A DNA stretch of 64,000 bases. It comes from Hirudinaria manillensis (lineage: Eukaryota; Annelida; Clitellata; Hirudinida; Hirudinidae). The position numbers and the translations under genes are program-made. Positions 55,007 through 64,000 of the stretch are shown here, piece after piece. The notes under the pieces were generated by a model. That model made no database searches. It saw only the letters and a list, made by a program, of their open reading frames with translations, and was not told the DNA's origin. The stretch is from the NCBI GenBank assembly GCA_034509925.1, contig CM067531.1, forward strand, positions 5,426,001 through 5,490,000, written 5' to 3'. Every line of letters starts with the position of its first letter. Position 1 is the first letter of the stretch.

Positions 55007-56587
55007 TCAATCTAAATTGTAAATTCTATTAACAAAAAAACCGTCCAAGTTTCTCTTAAATTCCTCCACATCCCTTGACATCACAACTTCCTGTGGCAAA
55101 CTATTCCATTCCTGGACCACTCTGTTGCAAAAATAAAACTTTCTGCAATCTTTGTGGGCCAGTCTTGTCATCAGTTTTCTTTCATGTCCTCTGGTCCTGG
55201 AATATGTGCAGACAGAAAGGGAAGGACAAACTAAATCTTTCATTCCACTTGTCAACAACTTAAACAACAAAATCAAATCAGCTCTTTTTCTTCTATAACA
55301 CAAACTTGGCAATTTCAGTTTCTCTAGTCTCGATTGGTAAGGAAGGTCCCTACAGGATTGTCTTAATCTTGTAGCTCTTCTTTGTACTCCTTCAATCGCA
55401 TCAATCATTCCCTGTCTATAAGGGCTCCACACCTGTACTCCATACTCCAACTGAGACCTCACCAAAGACTTATACAAACTCACGAAAGCAAAATCCGACA
55501 GATATCTAAAATTTCTTGCTATGATACCCAACATCATATTTGCTTTCTTAACCCTTGAGAGAATGTGTTCTTTGAATTTTAAATCTGAATCTACAATAAT
55601 TCCAAGGTCCGTGAACGAGTTGTAAACTGGAATTTCATATTTTGTTCCATCTGGGTCTGTTAGCTGGTAGCTACTCAAGTGGTGTCTCCCCCCTACATGC
55701 AGTGCACAACATTTGTTCATATTAACTTTCATTTGCCATCTGTTGAACCAATCAATTATGTTATCCACATCCACCTGTAACTTGCTGCAGTCCTCCTCTT
55801 CGCTAATAACTCTATATATTTTTGTGTCGTCCGCAAACAAGAATAAGTTTTCACAAACAGTGTATATGTCGTTAATATATATGAGAAACAGCAATGGACC
55901 AAGTACGCTGCCTTGAGGGACTCCGCTAGTCACAGGCAACGAGTCTGACAGCTCCCCACCGACCCTCACCTGGAAACTCCGGCCCGACAAATAGTTACCA
56001 ATCCACACTACAACCATGTGGTGCACCCCATATCTCTCTAGCTTGAAGACTAGCTTTTCATGCGAGATCTTATCGAAGGCTTTTTCCAAGTCCGTGTAAA
56101 TTACATCAACTTCATCTCCGTCCTCCACCGCACTGGTAAGCGTATCCATAAATCTGAGCATTTGGAGAGTCATAGAACGAGATGGTAAAAATCCAAACTG
56201 ATTTTGAGCGAAAAGATCGTTTCTTGAAAAGTGAGCTATCAGATGGTCTTTAATGATTGATTCTAATATTTTGCTACAAACCGATGTCAACGACACAGGT
56301 CTATAGTTTGAAACTACACTTTTTATTCCTTTTTTGAACAGAGGAACCACATAGCTAGATCTCCAGTCTTCCACCACCACCCCTGACTGAATGGAACAAT
56401 CGAAGATGTGTTTCAAGTAACACTTTATCGATTCCCGTGTCTCTTTTAAAATTCTTGGATGAATTCCATTTGGTCCCGCTGATTTACTGCTGTTTAGATC
56501 TTTCAACATCCCGCACAGTACATTTATGTCGATCCGAACCTCCTCCATCTCGACTCCCGGAACTGTGGGATTGAAAACAGGTGTCAC
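55007..56587 (-). CDS. LINE reverse transcriptase, intact open frame
   Basis: 526 codons. Non-LTR reverse transcriptase motifs in order: LNSSKSAGPNGIHPRIL, SNYRPVSLTSVCSKILE, QFGFLPSRS, DLEKAFDKISHEKL, GVPQGSVLGPLLFLIYIND and the catalytic FADDTKIY. The thumb and C-terminus (LGIIARNF, SLYKSLVRSQLEYGVQVWSPY) match CR1/L2/Rex-like elements. No RNase H domain. The frame probably begins inside the original polyprotein, since upstream pieces are frameshifted. Confidence 0.92.
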   Translation of the reverse strand: MTPVFNPTVPGVEMEEVRIDINVLCGMLKDLNSSKSAGPNGIHPRILKETRESIKCYLKHIFDCSIQSGVVVEDWRSSYVVPLFKKGIKSVVSNYRPVSLTSVCSKILESIIKDHLIAHFSRNDLFAQNQFGFLPSRSMTLQMLRFMDTLTSAVEDGDEVDVIYTDLEKAFDKISHEKLVFKLERYGVHHMVVVWIGNYLSGRSFQVRVGGELSDSLPVTSGVPQGSVLGPLLFLIYINDIYTVCENLFLFADDTKIYRVISEEEDCSKLQVDVDNIIDWFNRWQMKVNMNKCCALHVGGRHHLSSYQLTDPDGTKYEIPVYNSFTDLGIIVDSDLKFKEHILSRVKKANMMLGIIARNFRYLSDFAFVSLYKSLVRSQLEYGVQVWSPYRQGMIDAIEGVQRRATRLRQSCRDLPYQSRLEKLKLPSLCYRRKRADLILLFKLLTSGMKDLVCPSLSVCTYSRTRGHERKLMTRLAHKDCRKFYFCNRVVQEWNSLPQEVVMSRDVEEFKRNLDGFFVNRIYNLD

Positions 56588-56934
56588 ATCAGAACCTGAA
56601 TCCGTAATATATACACTGATGCAAAAAAGTCCGCAAAAGCCTGTGCCTTCTCCTTGCCTCCAATCAAATCAGTGCCGTCCACTGAGATTGTACTGATTGC
56701 ATCTTTACTTCTTGTTTTCCTTTGTACATGATTCCAGAATAATTTTGGATTTGATTTGAATTTGATTGCTAATTGATTCTGGCTTTCTATATTTAGCTTC
56801 ACAGACAATTTTTTACTCTTTTTCTAAGGTCTTTGAATTCGTTGATTCTGTTCGTGTCACCATACCTGAAGATCTGTCTCCAGCAATAGTGTTTCCTCGT
56901 TATTAATTCATGAAGCTCTGGTGTCATTTTGATT

Positions 56935-57606
56935 CTAAACTTTTTGCACAGTCTGTGGGGTATGTGTTTTTTTTGTCAGCTCGTTTAAAGTATTTTTAAA
57001 GGCTGTCCACTTTGATTCAAGAGTCAAAGAGGGTCCCAAAACATCCACCAGCTTGTTATCAAGTTCAATATTTAAACTGGCATAATCTCCTAAATCATAG
57101 CAGGGCTTACTTCTAGCTCTGGCGCTATCTTCAACATCACATATAACATTGAACGAAACAATAGAGTGGTCGCTACTTCCCAATGGTGCGAGGCAAACAA
57201 CATTCTCTACTATATCATTTGATATCACCGAATCAAGGATATGTGCAATTTGTCCAAATCTAAATCTTGTTGGTTCCATGACATGTTGAGTCAGAAATCT
57301 GTCATCCAAAAAATTCAAAAATCTATTTTCAATCCTTGTTGTAGAACCTGAACAACCTGTCATTAACCAATCAATATCTGGGAAATTAAAATCTCCTATG
57401 AGCAAATGATCTCCTTCCAAACAAAAAAATTCCCCCAGCAACTGCATTAATTTGTCATTGTTGTCTGATGAACTATTTGGACTTCTGTAAATCATCAGTA
57501 CATTGAGAAATCCATGTGAAGTTACTACTCTGACACATAATTTCTCCAGAAATTCACTCTCCAAAATAATTTCACTGATCAAAAGGCTTTCTTTGTGATA
57601 CAACAT
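56935..57606 (-). pseudogene. Partial LINE endonuclease domain
   Basis: 223 codons with DFNFPDIDW and SSDHSIVSF, the latter half of an APE-type endonuclease. The N-terminal catalytic residues are missing by 5' truncation, and the frame ends early at a frameshift after PQTVQKV. Confidence 0.85.
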
Positions 57607-57620
57607 TATCCCTCTAATAA

Positions 57621-59160
57621 TAAATGTTTGTGTTTGATAATTTCGCTAATAATGAATTTTAAGTAAAACCAATTATAAAAAAACATTACTGATAATTAAA
57701 TCTTTATTTTGAGTAATATAATACTTGTTTTGAGTAGATTTGCTATTTTAAAATTATCAGGCCGAACCCAATGAAAACTCAAAACATGTTAGGGGTCGTC
57801 CATAAAAGAAGAGGCGGAGCGATGGTAGCGTGGCTTGTATTACTTCGGTGTCGAGAATTTGTTTTCGAGACTGCTGCATGAAATTCGAATTTGGTTTCAA
57901 TTGGAATTTATGTTTGAGTTTAAAATTTTTCTTTTCATGTTTGTTTATGACATCAATTCTCTTCCTAACATATTTTCTGACTTTTACATAGCAAACAATA
58001 GTTACAACAATCCTTTCTATTTCTTACGTAACACTCATGAATACAGTTTTTCTTTTGCTAAATATGCTTTTAAATTGTGTTCTATGCAATGTTATGGCCT
58101 CAGATTATACGATTCAATATCAGAATCAATTAAGGAGTTAACCTATTTGCATTCTTGCCCCTTTGAGTTATTTTTGTTTGTGTTTAAAAAATTGTGTAAG
58201 TCACATATAGCGAGAGTTGTCTCAGTTGTTTGAGTTTACATGTTCGTGTTATATAGATTATGTTTTTCAGGGCCAGTCTGTCTAACGGAATCTTGCGCTT
58301 ACTTAAGACTGACCCTAGGAGTTTATTTTTGCTTGTCTTAGGTCAATTTGATTCTTTCTATTATGCACGTAATTGTTTTTTTTTTAATTTGCTATTTAAT
58401 TGCTTCAGTTGCTTTGACACTTTAATAAACTCATTAAAAATAAAATAAAGACCCAACAGACTTTAAAAAAATTTCCCCATTTTTTACATAAAAGGCTGCT
58501 TTTTTAAATTTGATTTTTGAAAGATTGTTTATCATGTGTTTGATTAGGCTTTAGGTTCTTCAAACTAATTGCTCCAAAAACATTAAATTAAATATGGAAA
58601 TTTTTAGGAAAAATTTAAATTCTCTATTAAATGTTGGATATTAATTCTATTTATGGTCTTAAGTGAAAATAACTTTACAAATAATAAAACTACAATACAA
58701 ATTCATTACAAAAGAGTAACTAGCAAAACACAGTTGTTCAGTAGTAACTTAAAGAAATTTTATTCCATAGCATTCCATGTACATAAAAAAAAAATAGAAT
58801 AAAACAGTGTTCCTGGCTGTACACAATATTTAATTAAAATGGGAACTTAAGCTAGAAATCATAAAATTAACTAAAATTGTACTGCATATTTTAATAAATT
58901 GAAAGTTCAAATAAAAAGTATATTACAAGAACAAAAAGTGTTAAATCTTAAAATTCTGCAGACAAGTAAATACATTCATTGAAATTGAAATTTCAATAAT
59001 AATTATATAACTAATATGACCTAAGTTGAAATTTACATGAAGCTTTTGACTCTGCTTAAAACAGAATAAAACAATTTTGTTAATTCCACTTGCTTATTTA
59101 CATTTATACCCCTTGCATTGGTCAATTTTTCAAAAAATTCTTTGTCTGATTTTAATGTTT
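57621..59160. other. AT-rich spacer inside the transposon cluster
   Basis: No recognised gene. The frames at 57835-58233 and 58260-58448 (+) are Phe/Leu/Ser-rich and unassigned. GTTAGGGGTCGTCCATAAAA at 57788-57807 recurs at 62101 as GCTAGGGGTCGTCCATAATG. Confidence 0.5.
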
Positions 59161-59162
59161 CT

Positions 59163-60925
59163 CTAATTGCAGGCAAGGAAGGCACTTTTTTTTATAGTTA
59201 TGAAATGATTAAACAATGCCCTCAGATGCTGTAAATGTTCATCATCCCAAGGCACTCTCTTTTGGATGCTTCTGGCAATCTTTGATCTGTGATGATCTAA
59301 GATAGTTGCTGCTATGGATGTTGATGCTGATATTGAAGCTGATGTTGAGGTTGAAATTGATGCTGATATCGAAGCTGATGTTGAGGTTGAGGTTGACATT
59401 GATGCTGAGGGACCCAAATTGTATGCATCCATCAGAATTTCTCTTGCTTCATATGCTACATCCCTTTTAGATGCAACAGCATAATGGGCCTCTGCAGTTG
59501 CTGTTGAGTGTCCCATATGTCTTGCCAAAATCTGTCTTTTATCCGGTGCATGTTTGGCAACTGCTGATGCAGCCATCCTCCTCAGTGTGTTACCACTCAC
59601 TTTGTGAGAAAATCCTTGTCCCTCGAAAGCTTTTGATAAAATGTACCTAATATTATCTGCCGTAATAGGGCTGCCTCTGGTGGTCGGAAATACCCATTGG
59701 CAATCAGGGGCAAAGTCAGCAACAAATATATTTCTAGCCTTTAGATAAGACTCAAATAGCTGGCTCAAATCTGGGCCCATTGCCAGAGTTGTTGCACCAT
59801 AACTTGATGCAGTTTTGTGCTTGGCAATTGAGTAAAAAATTACTTCATCTTTCTCTGATTTATTTTCTAATGCAGACATTGCAAAATTTTTCAAGACGCA
59901 GGGCCTGTTGGCATTTTCGACAGAGATCTGGACAATCATATGGTCCCTCTATTTAACAAATTCTTTGTGGCTAATTGGTGCAGTCTGTAAATTAAACAGA
60001 TCACTTTCTAATTTTATGATATCTGGGGTATGTAAATAACTGGAATAAAATTGTGGGCTTAACAATGTCCTCATTTTTTTCTCTTCTTTTATGCCTTCAT
60101 ACAGTTTCAATTCTTTTCTAGCTGTTTGCACCCATCTTTTTATTGTAATTTCCCAACGGGGGAAATCTAATGCATTGTTGTCTATTTCTCCAGTACTCTG
60201 TTTAATGCTTATGAATTCCATAAATGATTTAAGAGAATACACATAAGAAATCATTGTAGATGGTTTCAAGGCATATTCATTTGATGATTTAAATACTTTG
60301 TTGAAATAAAGTTCTCCTACTCTTTCTGGTTGAAGCATGTTAATGTTGGTTCCAACCACTCTGATTATATTTTTAATTTGGCTCAGGGTATGGTTGGCAT
60401 TTGATTTATTTCCTCCACTGAACGACTGCAGATAGTTAAGGAATTCAGTCAAAAATTCTTCATTCACTTCTTCTCCTTGTATTTCCATTTCTGGACTTTC
60501 AATTTCTAAGTTATCGGATGTATTACTCGGCTCAAATCGAATAATGTTCATTACAACGGGAATCTCTTTATTAGACGAATGTTCTGAGGAAACATCATCA
60601 ACCATTGCATGTTCTGCTGGAATATATTGTTTGTAATGTGAAGAATATTGCCCTTTAATAATGTTCATCTTTTGTTTTAAATCATCTCCAGTCAATCCAT
60701 GAGAGTTTTTTAGATGTTGCTGAGGGCTAGTAAAATACCTCATACAAACTGGATACATTTTCTTCATTTTTTCAGATTTTGTTCGGTAATGAGGAAGGGC
60801 TGACACTAAAGCACTTGGTTCTTCAATTTTATGAATTCTGCTTTTTAAGTGCCTCGTCAGCCTCTGCACCATCTTGTGACACAAAGGACACTCTTTAATT
60901 CTACCACTTTTCTCCTAAAAAATGT
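59163..60925 (-). pseudogene. Crypton-like tyrosine recombinase, one in-frame stop
   Basis: Reverse strand. An N-terminal C2H2-like finger (ECPLCHKMVQRLTRHLKSRIH) begins upstream of the first ATG at 60884. An acidic linker and a core-binding region follow, to EFVK, then a TAG at about 59951-59949; the same frame resumes at RDHMIVQISVEN. The catalytic domain shows the first Arg (NANRPCVLKNF), the Lys (AKHKTASSYG), an Arg in GNTLRRMAAS, HMGHSTATAEAHY with its His and the nucleophile Tyr (HYAV). A Ser/Thr/Ala-rich repeat tail (59300-59410) precedes a C-terminal KRVPWDDEHLQHLRALFNHF segment. Tyrosine recombinases of this type move Crypton-class DNA transposons. The single TAG makes it a recent pseudogene, unless read through or removed by splicing. 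Confidence 0.8.
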
Positions 60926-62254
60926 ATTAGATCAATTATAATTATTCTAATTATTTCTAATTATGATATGAACAACAGTCACCCAAACAATTGGAGTTAT
61001 GGTGCAATAGAGAAGAAGTTGTCTATAGTAAGAGATAAATTAATGTCTGAACTTGACATTATTATATGTTTCTTGAAATTTCTAGATGAATAGATATTTT
61101 TAGCCTAGATAAAAGGCAGTGGACCTATCAAAGGAAACCTATCATCTTAGAGAAAGATAGATCACATTATTAGCAAAAGATACAAAATTTCCTATGACCA
61201 ATCAGAAATTGCACCAAAAGAAAGTGCAGAGCAAAAATAATTTGAAATCAATGGCTTAGACCATTCTCATATATTTTTGGGGCCAATCATAAGATATGGG
61301 ATTTTTGCCATTATTGCATTATTCCATATAAATTGTGATTGAGCAAACAATGTCATAGAGCAGCATTTTAATCTAAACTACAAAAATGTATGTTTCACAG
61401 TATACAATATTCAAAGTTCCCTTTATCTATTGCACTTTGTCTCCAATGCATTAAGCCATTCATTTCAATATAATAATAATAATAATAATAATTACTGGAT
61501 TTGATTCCTCAAAAATGACTTTCACTGCTTCACAATTTTCTTCTATATCCATTGATATTTTTGTAATATTCTATAAAATAATGAAATCGTTTCTAGCTGC
61601 TCCAAATAATAACTTAGCACTGTTTATGATAACTTACAGAAGAGCTTTCCTGAGTCTCCGAAATATCAAATAAGTATAAAATATGAAATTTCTATAAAAT
61701 TCTTTCAAGGAAGATAAAGGAATGTGGAACTAAAGTTCAAAGCCAACCCTTATATCTAACGATGAAGACAAGTATTCAGCATGGCTGCTGTTCCAGTTAT
61801 ATCATTGCGAAGCCAAATTTCCCACATCTACTGGCGAATTTGGAGGATGAAATTCCCAGTAATTTTTAAAAAAGTAGAATATTTATAAGTGCTTCCTGAA
61901 GTTTTTTGAAGAAGTTTTTAAAGCACCAAAAAATGCTCATGAAACTGTGGGCTGTCCTCCCTCCTATCTAAGTAATGTCTATAAATACAAATAAATCTAC
62001 TTGAACAGGAACAATTGGACAAAAAATAGATGAATCCAGGATGAAACAAGCTTTAAGAGTTTTTTCAAGGTTTTGAGCGGAACGAAATGTTTCAAAACAT
62101 GCTAGGGGTCGTCCATAATGAACTTTCGCGGATGATTTGATCATTTTTGTCCACAAAAGTCCGCTATTGATAGCAAAGTGATAGTAAAGCATGCTTTATC
62201 AAACATTAGGTTTTACAATTTTTCAAAGTTTCGTGCCCATCTTATATTTTCGAG
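60926..62254. other. Spacer, no gene recognised
   Basis: AT-rich; a short AAT run at 61470-61492. No domain found in either strand. The reverse frame at 62192-61968 overlaps the repeat edge and is unassigned. Confidence 0.5.
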
Positions 62255-62790
62255 ATTATAAGAAAAACTATTCACTTTAGAAGTCTCAACTTCGGCTTTA
62301 TCATTCGTGCTTCTTATTATTAACTTACTACCTGAATTATTTTAAATTTAATTTTTTTATAATTTTCGAAATTGAGAAAAAGAGCCTATAGGGCGCGAGC
62401 TCAAGTTACTCGACATGATCGACGAACTCGATTCTCAAAAGTTGCGATGATTTGTTATTTCCAATTTACACAACAAATTGGGAGCCGAAAGTTTGGTATT
62501 GGAGAGATATATGATTAATACACAACATATCTGAAAATGGGCCCAGAAAACCGTCTCAATATATTAATTTGAGAATTAAAATGGATCGCGTCCCTTCATT
62601 GAAATTCAAATAACTCGATATTATTTTTGTCTTTTTCTTCAAAAACTCTTACTTAATGCCTGCTACATTTACTGGAAATGTATCAAATGCTTAGTTAGGC
62701 CGAAATCTATGACATAAATGAATTTCAAAGTTATTGTTGCTGTAATTTAAAGTTTGTTTGATAACTCCGTTATTAATGCATTTGAAACTA
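62255..62790. repeat. ~530-bp dispersed repeat, right inverted copy
   Basis: Reverse complement of the left copy at 44437-44968. Outermost bases read GTTATTAATGCATTTGAAA on the + strand against GAAATGCATTAATAAC on the left. It sits directly downstream of the splice donor of the hAT-like exon. Confidence 0.85.
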
Positions 62791-62900
62791 CGCCGATTTT
62801 GGAAAATATTACATAAAGCAATTTCTTCACCAGCCCTCTCACTCTAAAATACAATATTATTCAGAGAGGGAATATCAACAATAACAATTATATGACATAC

Positions 62901-63805
62901 TTACTTTGCTGATAACATTTTCAACTCGTCCTCCTGGTTTAGAGAGTTTGTAACAATCAGATGTAGAATATGGCAAAAGCAACCTAATCCTTCATACCCT
63001 GCTTTATTTACACCCTGGACCATATTGTTTGCGTTGTCCCTTACAACAGCATGTATCTTGCTCAATCCCCAGTCTCTAGTGATGTTTGTCAAAATATCCG
63101 CTATGTTGTCTGAGGCATGTGAGATTTTGAAAGGAATGCATCTCAACATGACAAACTTTCTATCAAAATCCTCGGTTATCCAATGAGCGGTGAAAGAAGC
63201 AAAGTAGTGCTGACTAGGGGGCGTCCAAATATCGGAGGTGATTGCAAACGCCCCATCCTTGTTTTTCAGTATTTCTTGTTTGACAACATATTGTATGTTC
63301 CGCGAAAGATCAGGAATTAATTTCGTCCTGATAGTCTTTTCGGTAGGAACTTTGAATTTTTTGTTTAAATGATGCACGAAATTTAAAAACTGATCATTTT
63401 CCACTTCAGCATAGGCATTCATACTGGCACACAACCAATAAGTCAACAATCGTTCTCCCAAAATCTGATCGTGATGAGTTGGATCCCAAGTTTTTGCAAT
63501 AGATTTTGAGATAGACAAGAATTCCTGCAGAGTAGGTTGTGTGGGAATTTCAGGCCTAACTACGATTGTGTGGCTACTCCCTTCTTCATGTTCTGCCATC
63601 CTCTTCTTCTCTTCAAAAGAATATTCTTCTGGGTGTTTTGCTTTCAAGTGACCCCAGAGTGATTTTGTAGAGTAAAACTCTTACTAGAAGCACCATCAGC
63701 TCCTCGTCTAATTTTAGTCTGGCAAAGGTTGAATTGCGCAATTTCTGGGAGAATCGAACTCACCACATAGTAATTCCACACTGCTGAAGTACTTTTCTTT
63801 GCCAT
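62901..63805 (-). CDS. hAT/ZBED-type transposase, first exon only, with a BED-region frameshift
   Basis: Reverse strand from the ATG at 63805 (MAKKSTSAVWNYYV). The BED zinc-finger region is damaged: the first Cys position reads Phe (AQFNLC), and the frame must shift near 63675-63685 to reach SLWGHLKAKHPEEY. From there 62901-63647 is open: hAT core start (AITSDIWTPPSQHYFASFTAHWI, first catalytic Asp in TSDIW) and VRDNANNMVQG with its Asp, then CFCHILHLIV. It ends LSAK at a clean donor GTAAGTATG near 62911-62903. The following exons (insertion domain, final Glu, dimerisation region) are not found downstream; the 530-bp repeat occupies that place. A TATATAAG box lies near 63870. Confidence 0.75.
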
Positions 63806-64000
63806 CGCATAAAAAACTTAAAAACACTGTCACGTCACTGACAGTCAAACCACCATCATCATTTCGTCCTTATATAGAAATCCTCACACCCATTCACCAA
63901 TAATCTTTCATGGAACTTTCTGGAAAATCCATCAGTCATCCTAGATATCCAATCTCCTCATAGCTTTTAATTTAAAAAAAAACATTACTGGGTTCCTCAA

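Larger units (their letters stand above)
54915..57620 (-). mobile_element. 5'-truncated CR1-like non-LTR retrotransposon (LINE)
   Basis: Reverse strand order: partial apurinic endonuclease (57606-56935; LIGDFNFPDIDW, GSSDHSIVSF), a linker in shifted frames, reverse transcriptase, a 3' UTR of about 90 bases, and a terminal (TTCAA)n tail near 54915-54940. The endonuclease lacks its N-terminal portion, typical of 5' truncation. At least three single-base frame changes lie upstream of the reverse transcriptase (near 56935, 56815 and 56590), so the copy is dead. It is inserted inside the interval bounded by the inverted 530-bp repeats. Confidence 0.88.

Noticed and set aside
63745..63790. tRNA-like B-box (AGTTCGATTCT on the reverse strand)
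   Set aside because: It lies within the BED-finger coding region of the hAT transposase, and no A box or cloverleaf could be built around it.

Overview
This is nuclear DNA of an AT-rich invertebrate. It carries multi-exon genes with GT-AG introns, many of them short, metazoan-only gene families (SK potassium channel, Mff, CUB, BTB-BACK, HLH and SH3-PX-BAR proteins) and very abundant microsatellites. A neuropeptide precursor whose peptides end in LRM-amide resembles the myomodulin family, known from molluscs, annelids and echiurans. That points to a spiralian (lophotrochozoan) host, with moderate confidence. Almost every gene here is split, so gene models were built by hand from protein similarity, GT/AG sites and phase agreement.

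Region 1 (about 2.8-38 kb) is the host gene block: an SK-type calcium-activated K+ channel (+, about 2.86-9.26 kb, 5' exons not found); a secreted or membrane-anchored two-CUB protein (+, 12.96-19.52 kb, complete seven-exon model of 356 aa); a short mitochondrial fission factor (-, 19.87-20.43 kb, three exons, 147 aa); a BTB-BACK protein without Kelch repeats (-, 22.90-24.45 kb, 438 aa); a small HLH protein (+, 27.53-28.29 kb, three exons) followed by a decayed relative; a myomodulin-like neuropeptide precursor (-, 31.76-32.34 kb, two exons, 138 aa) with a TATA box; and an SNX9/18/33-type sorting nexin (-, 34.41-37.78 kb, first exon not found). These genes are functionally unrelated. Introns and spacers are loaded with AAT, ATATT, GAT and CAT repeats and a 13-bp minisatellite.

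Region 2 (about 38-40.75 kb) has no clear protein gene apart from one possible 3' exon. It holds a GC-richer stretch with an octamer-like palindrome directly before a TATA box.

Region 3 (40.75-64 kb) is a nest of mobile elements: a very young Ty3/Gypsy-like LTR element with identical LTRs and a 5-bp target duplication, whose ORF has lost the integrase core in frame; a Ulp1/SENP-type (C48) protease gene ending in a PHD-like finger; a 5'-truncated CR1-like LINE; a Crypton-like tyrosine recombinase interrupted by one stop; and the 5' part of a hAT/ZBED-type transposase. Two inverted copies of a ~530-bp repeat bracket 44.4-62.8 kb, and one of them contains the stop codon of the protease gene.

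The most striking object is inside the protease gene. A 540/541-bp segment is repeated 12 times in tandem (45.52-52.01 kb). Each copy has two short introns and 429 exonic bases (143 codons), so splicing keeps frame through 11 of 12 copies. Every copy carries the catalytic-His half of the protease fold; only the last is followed by the Asp/Gln/Cys half.
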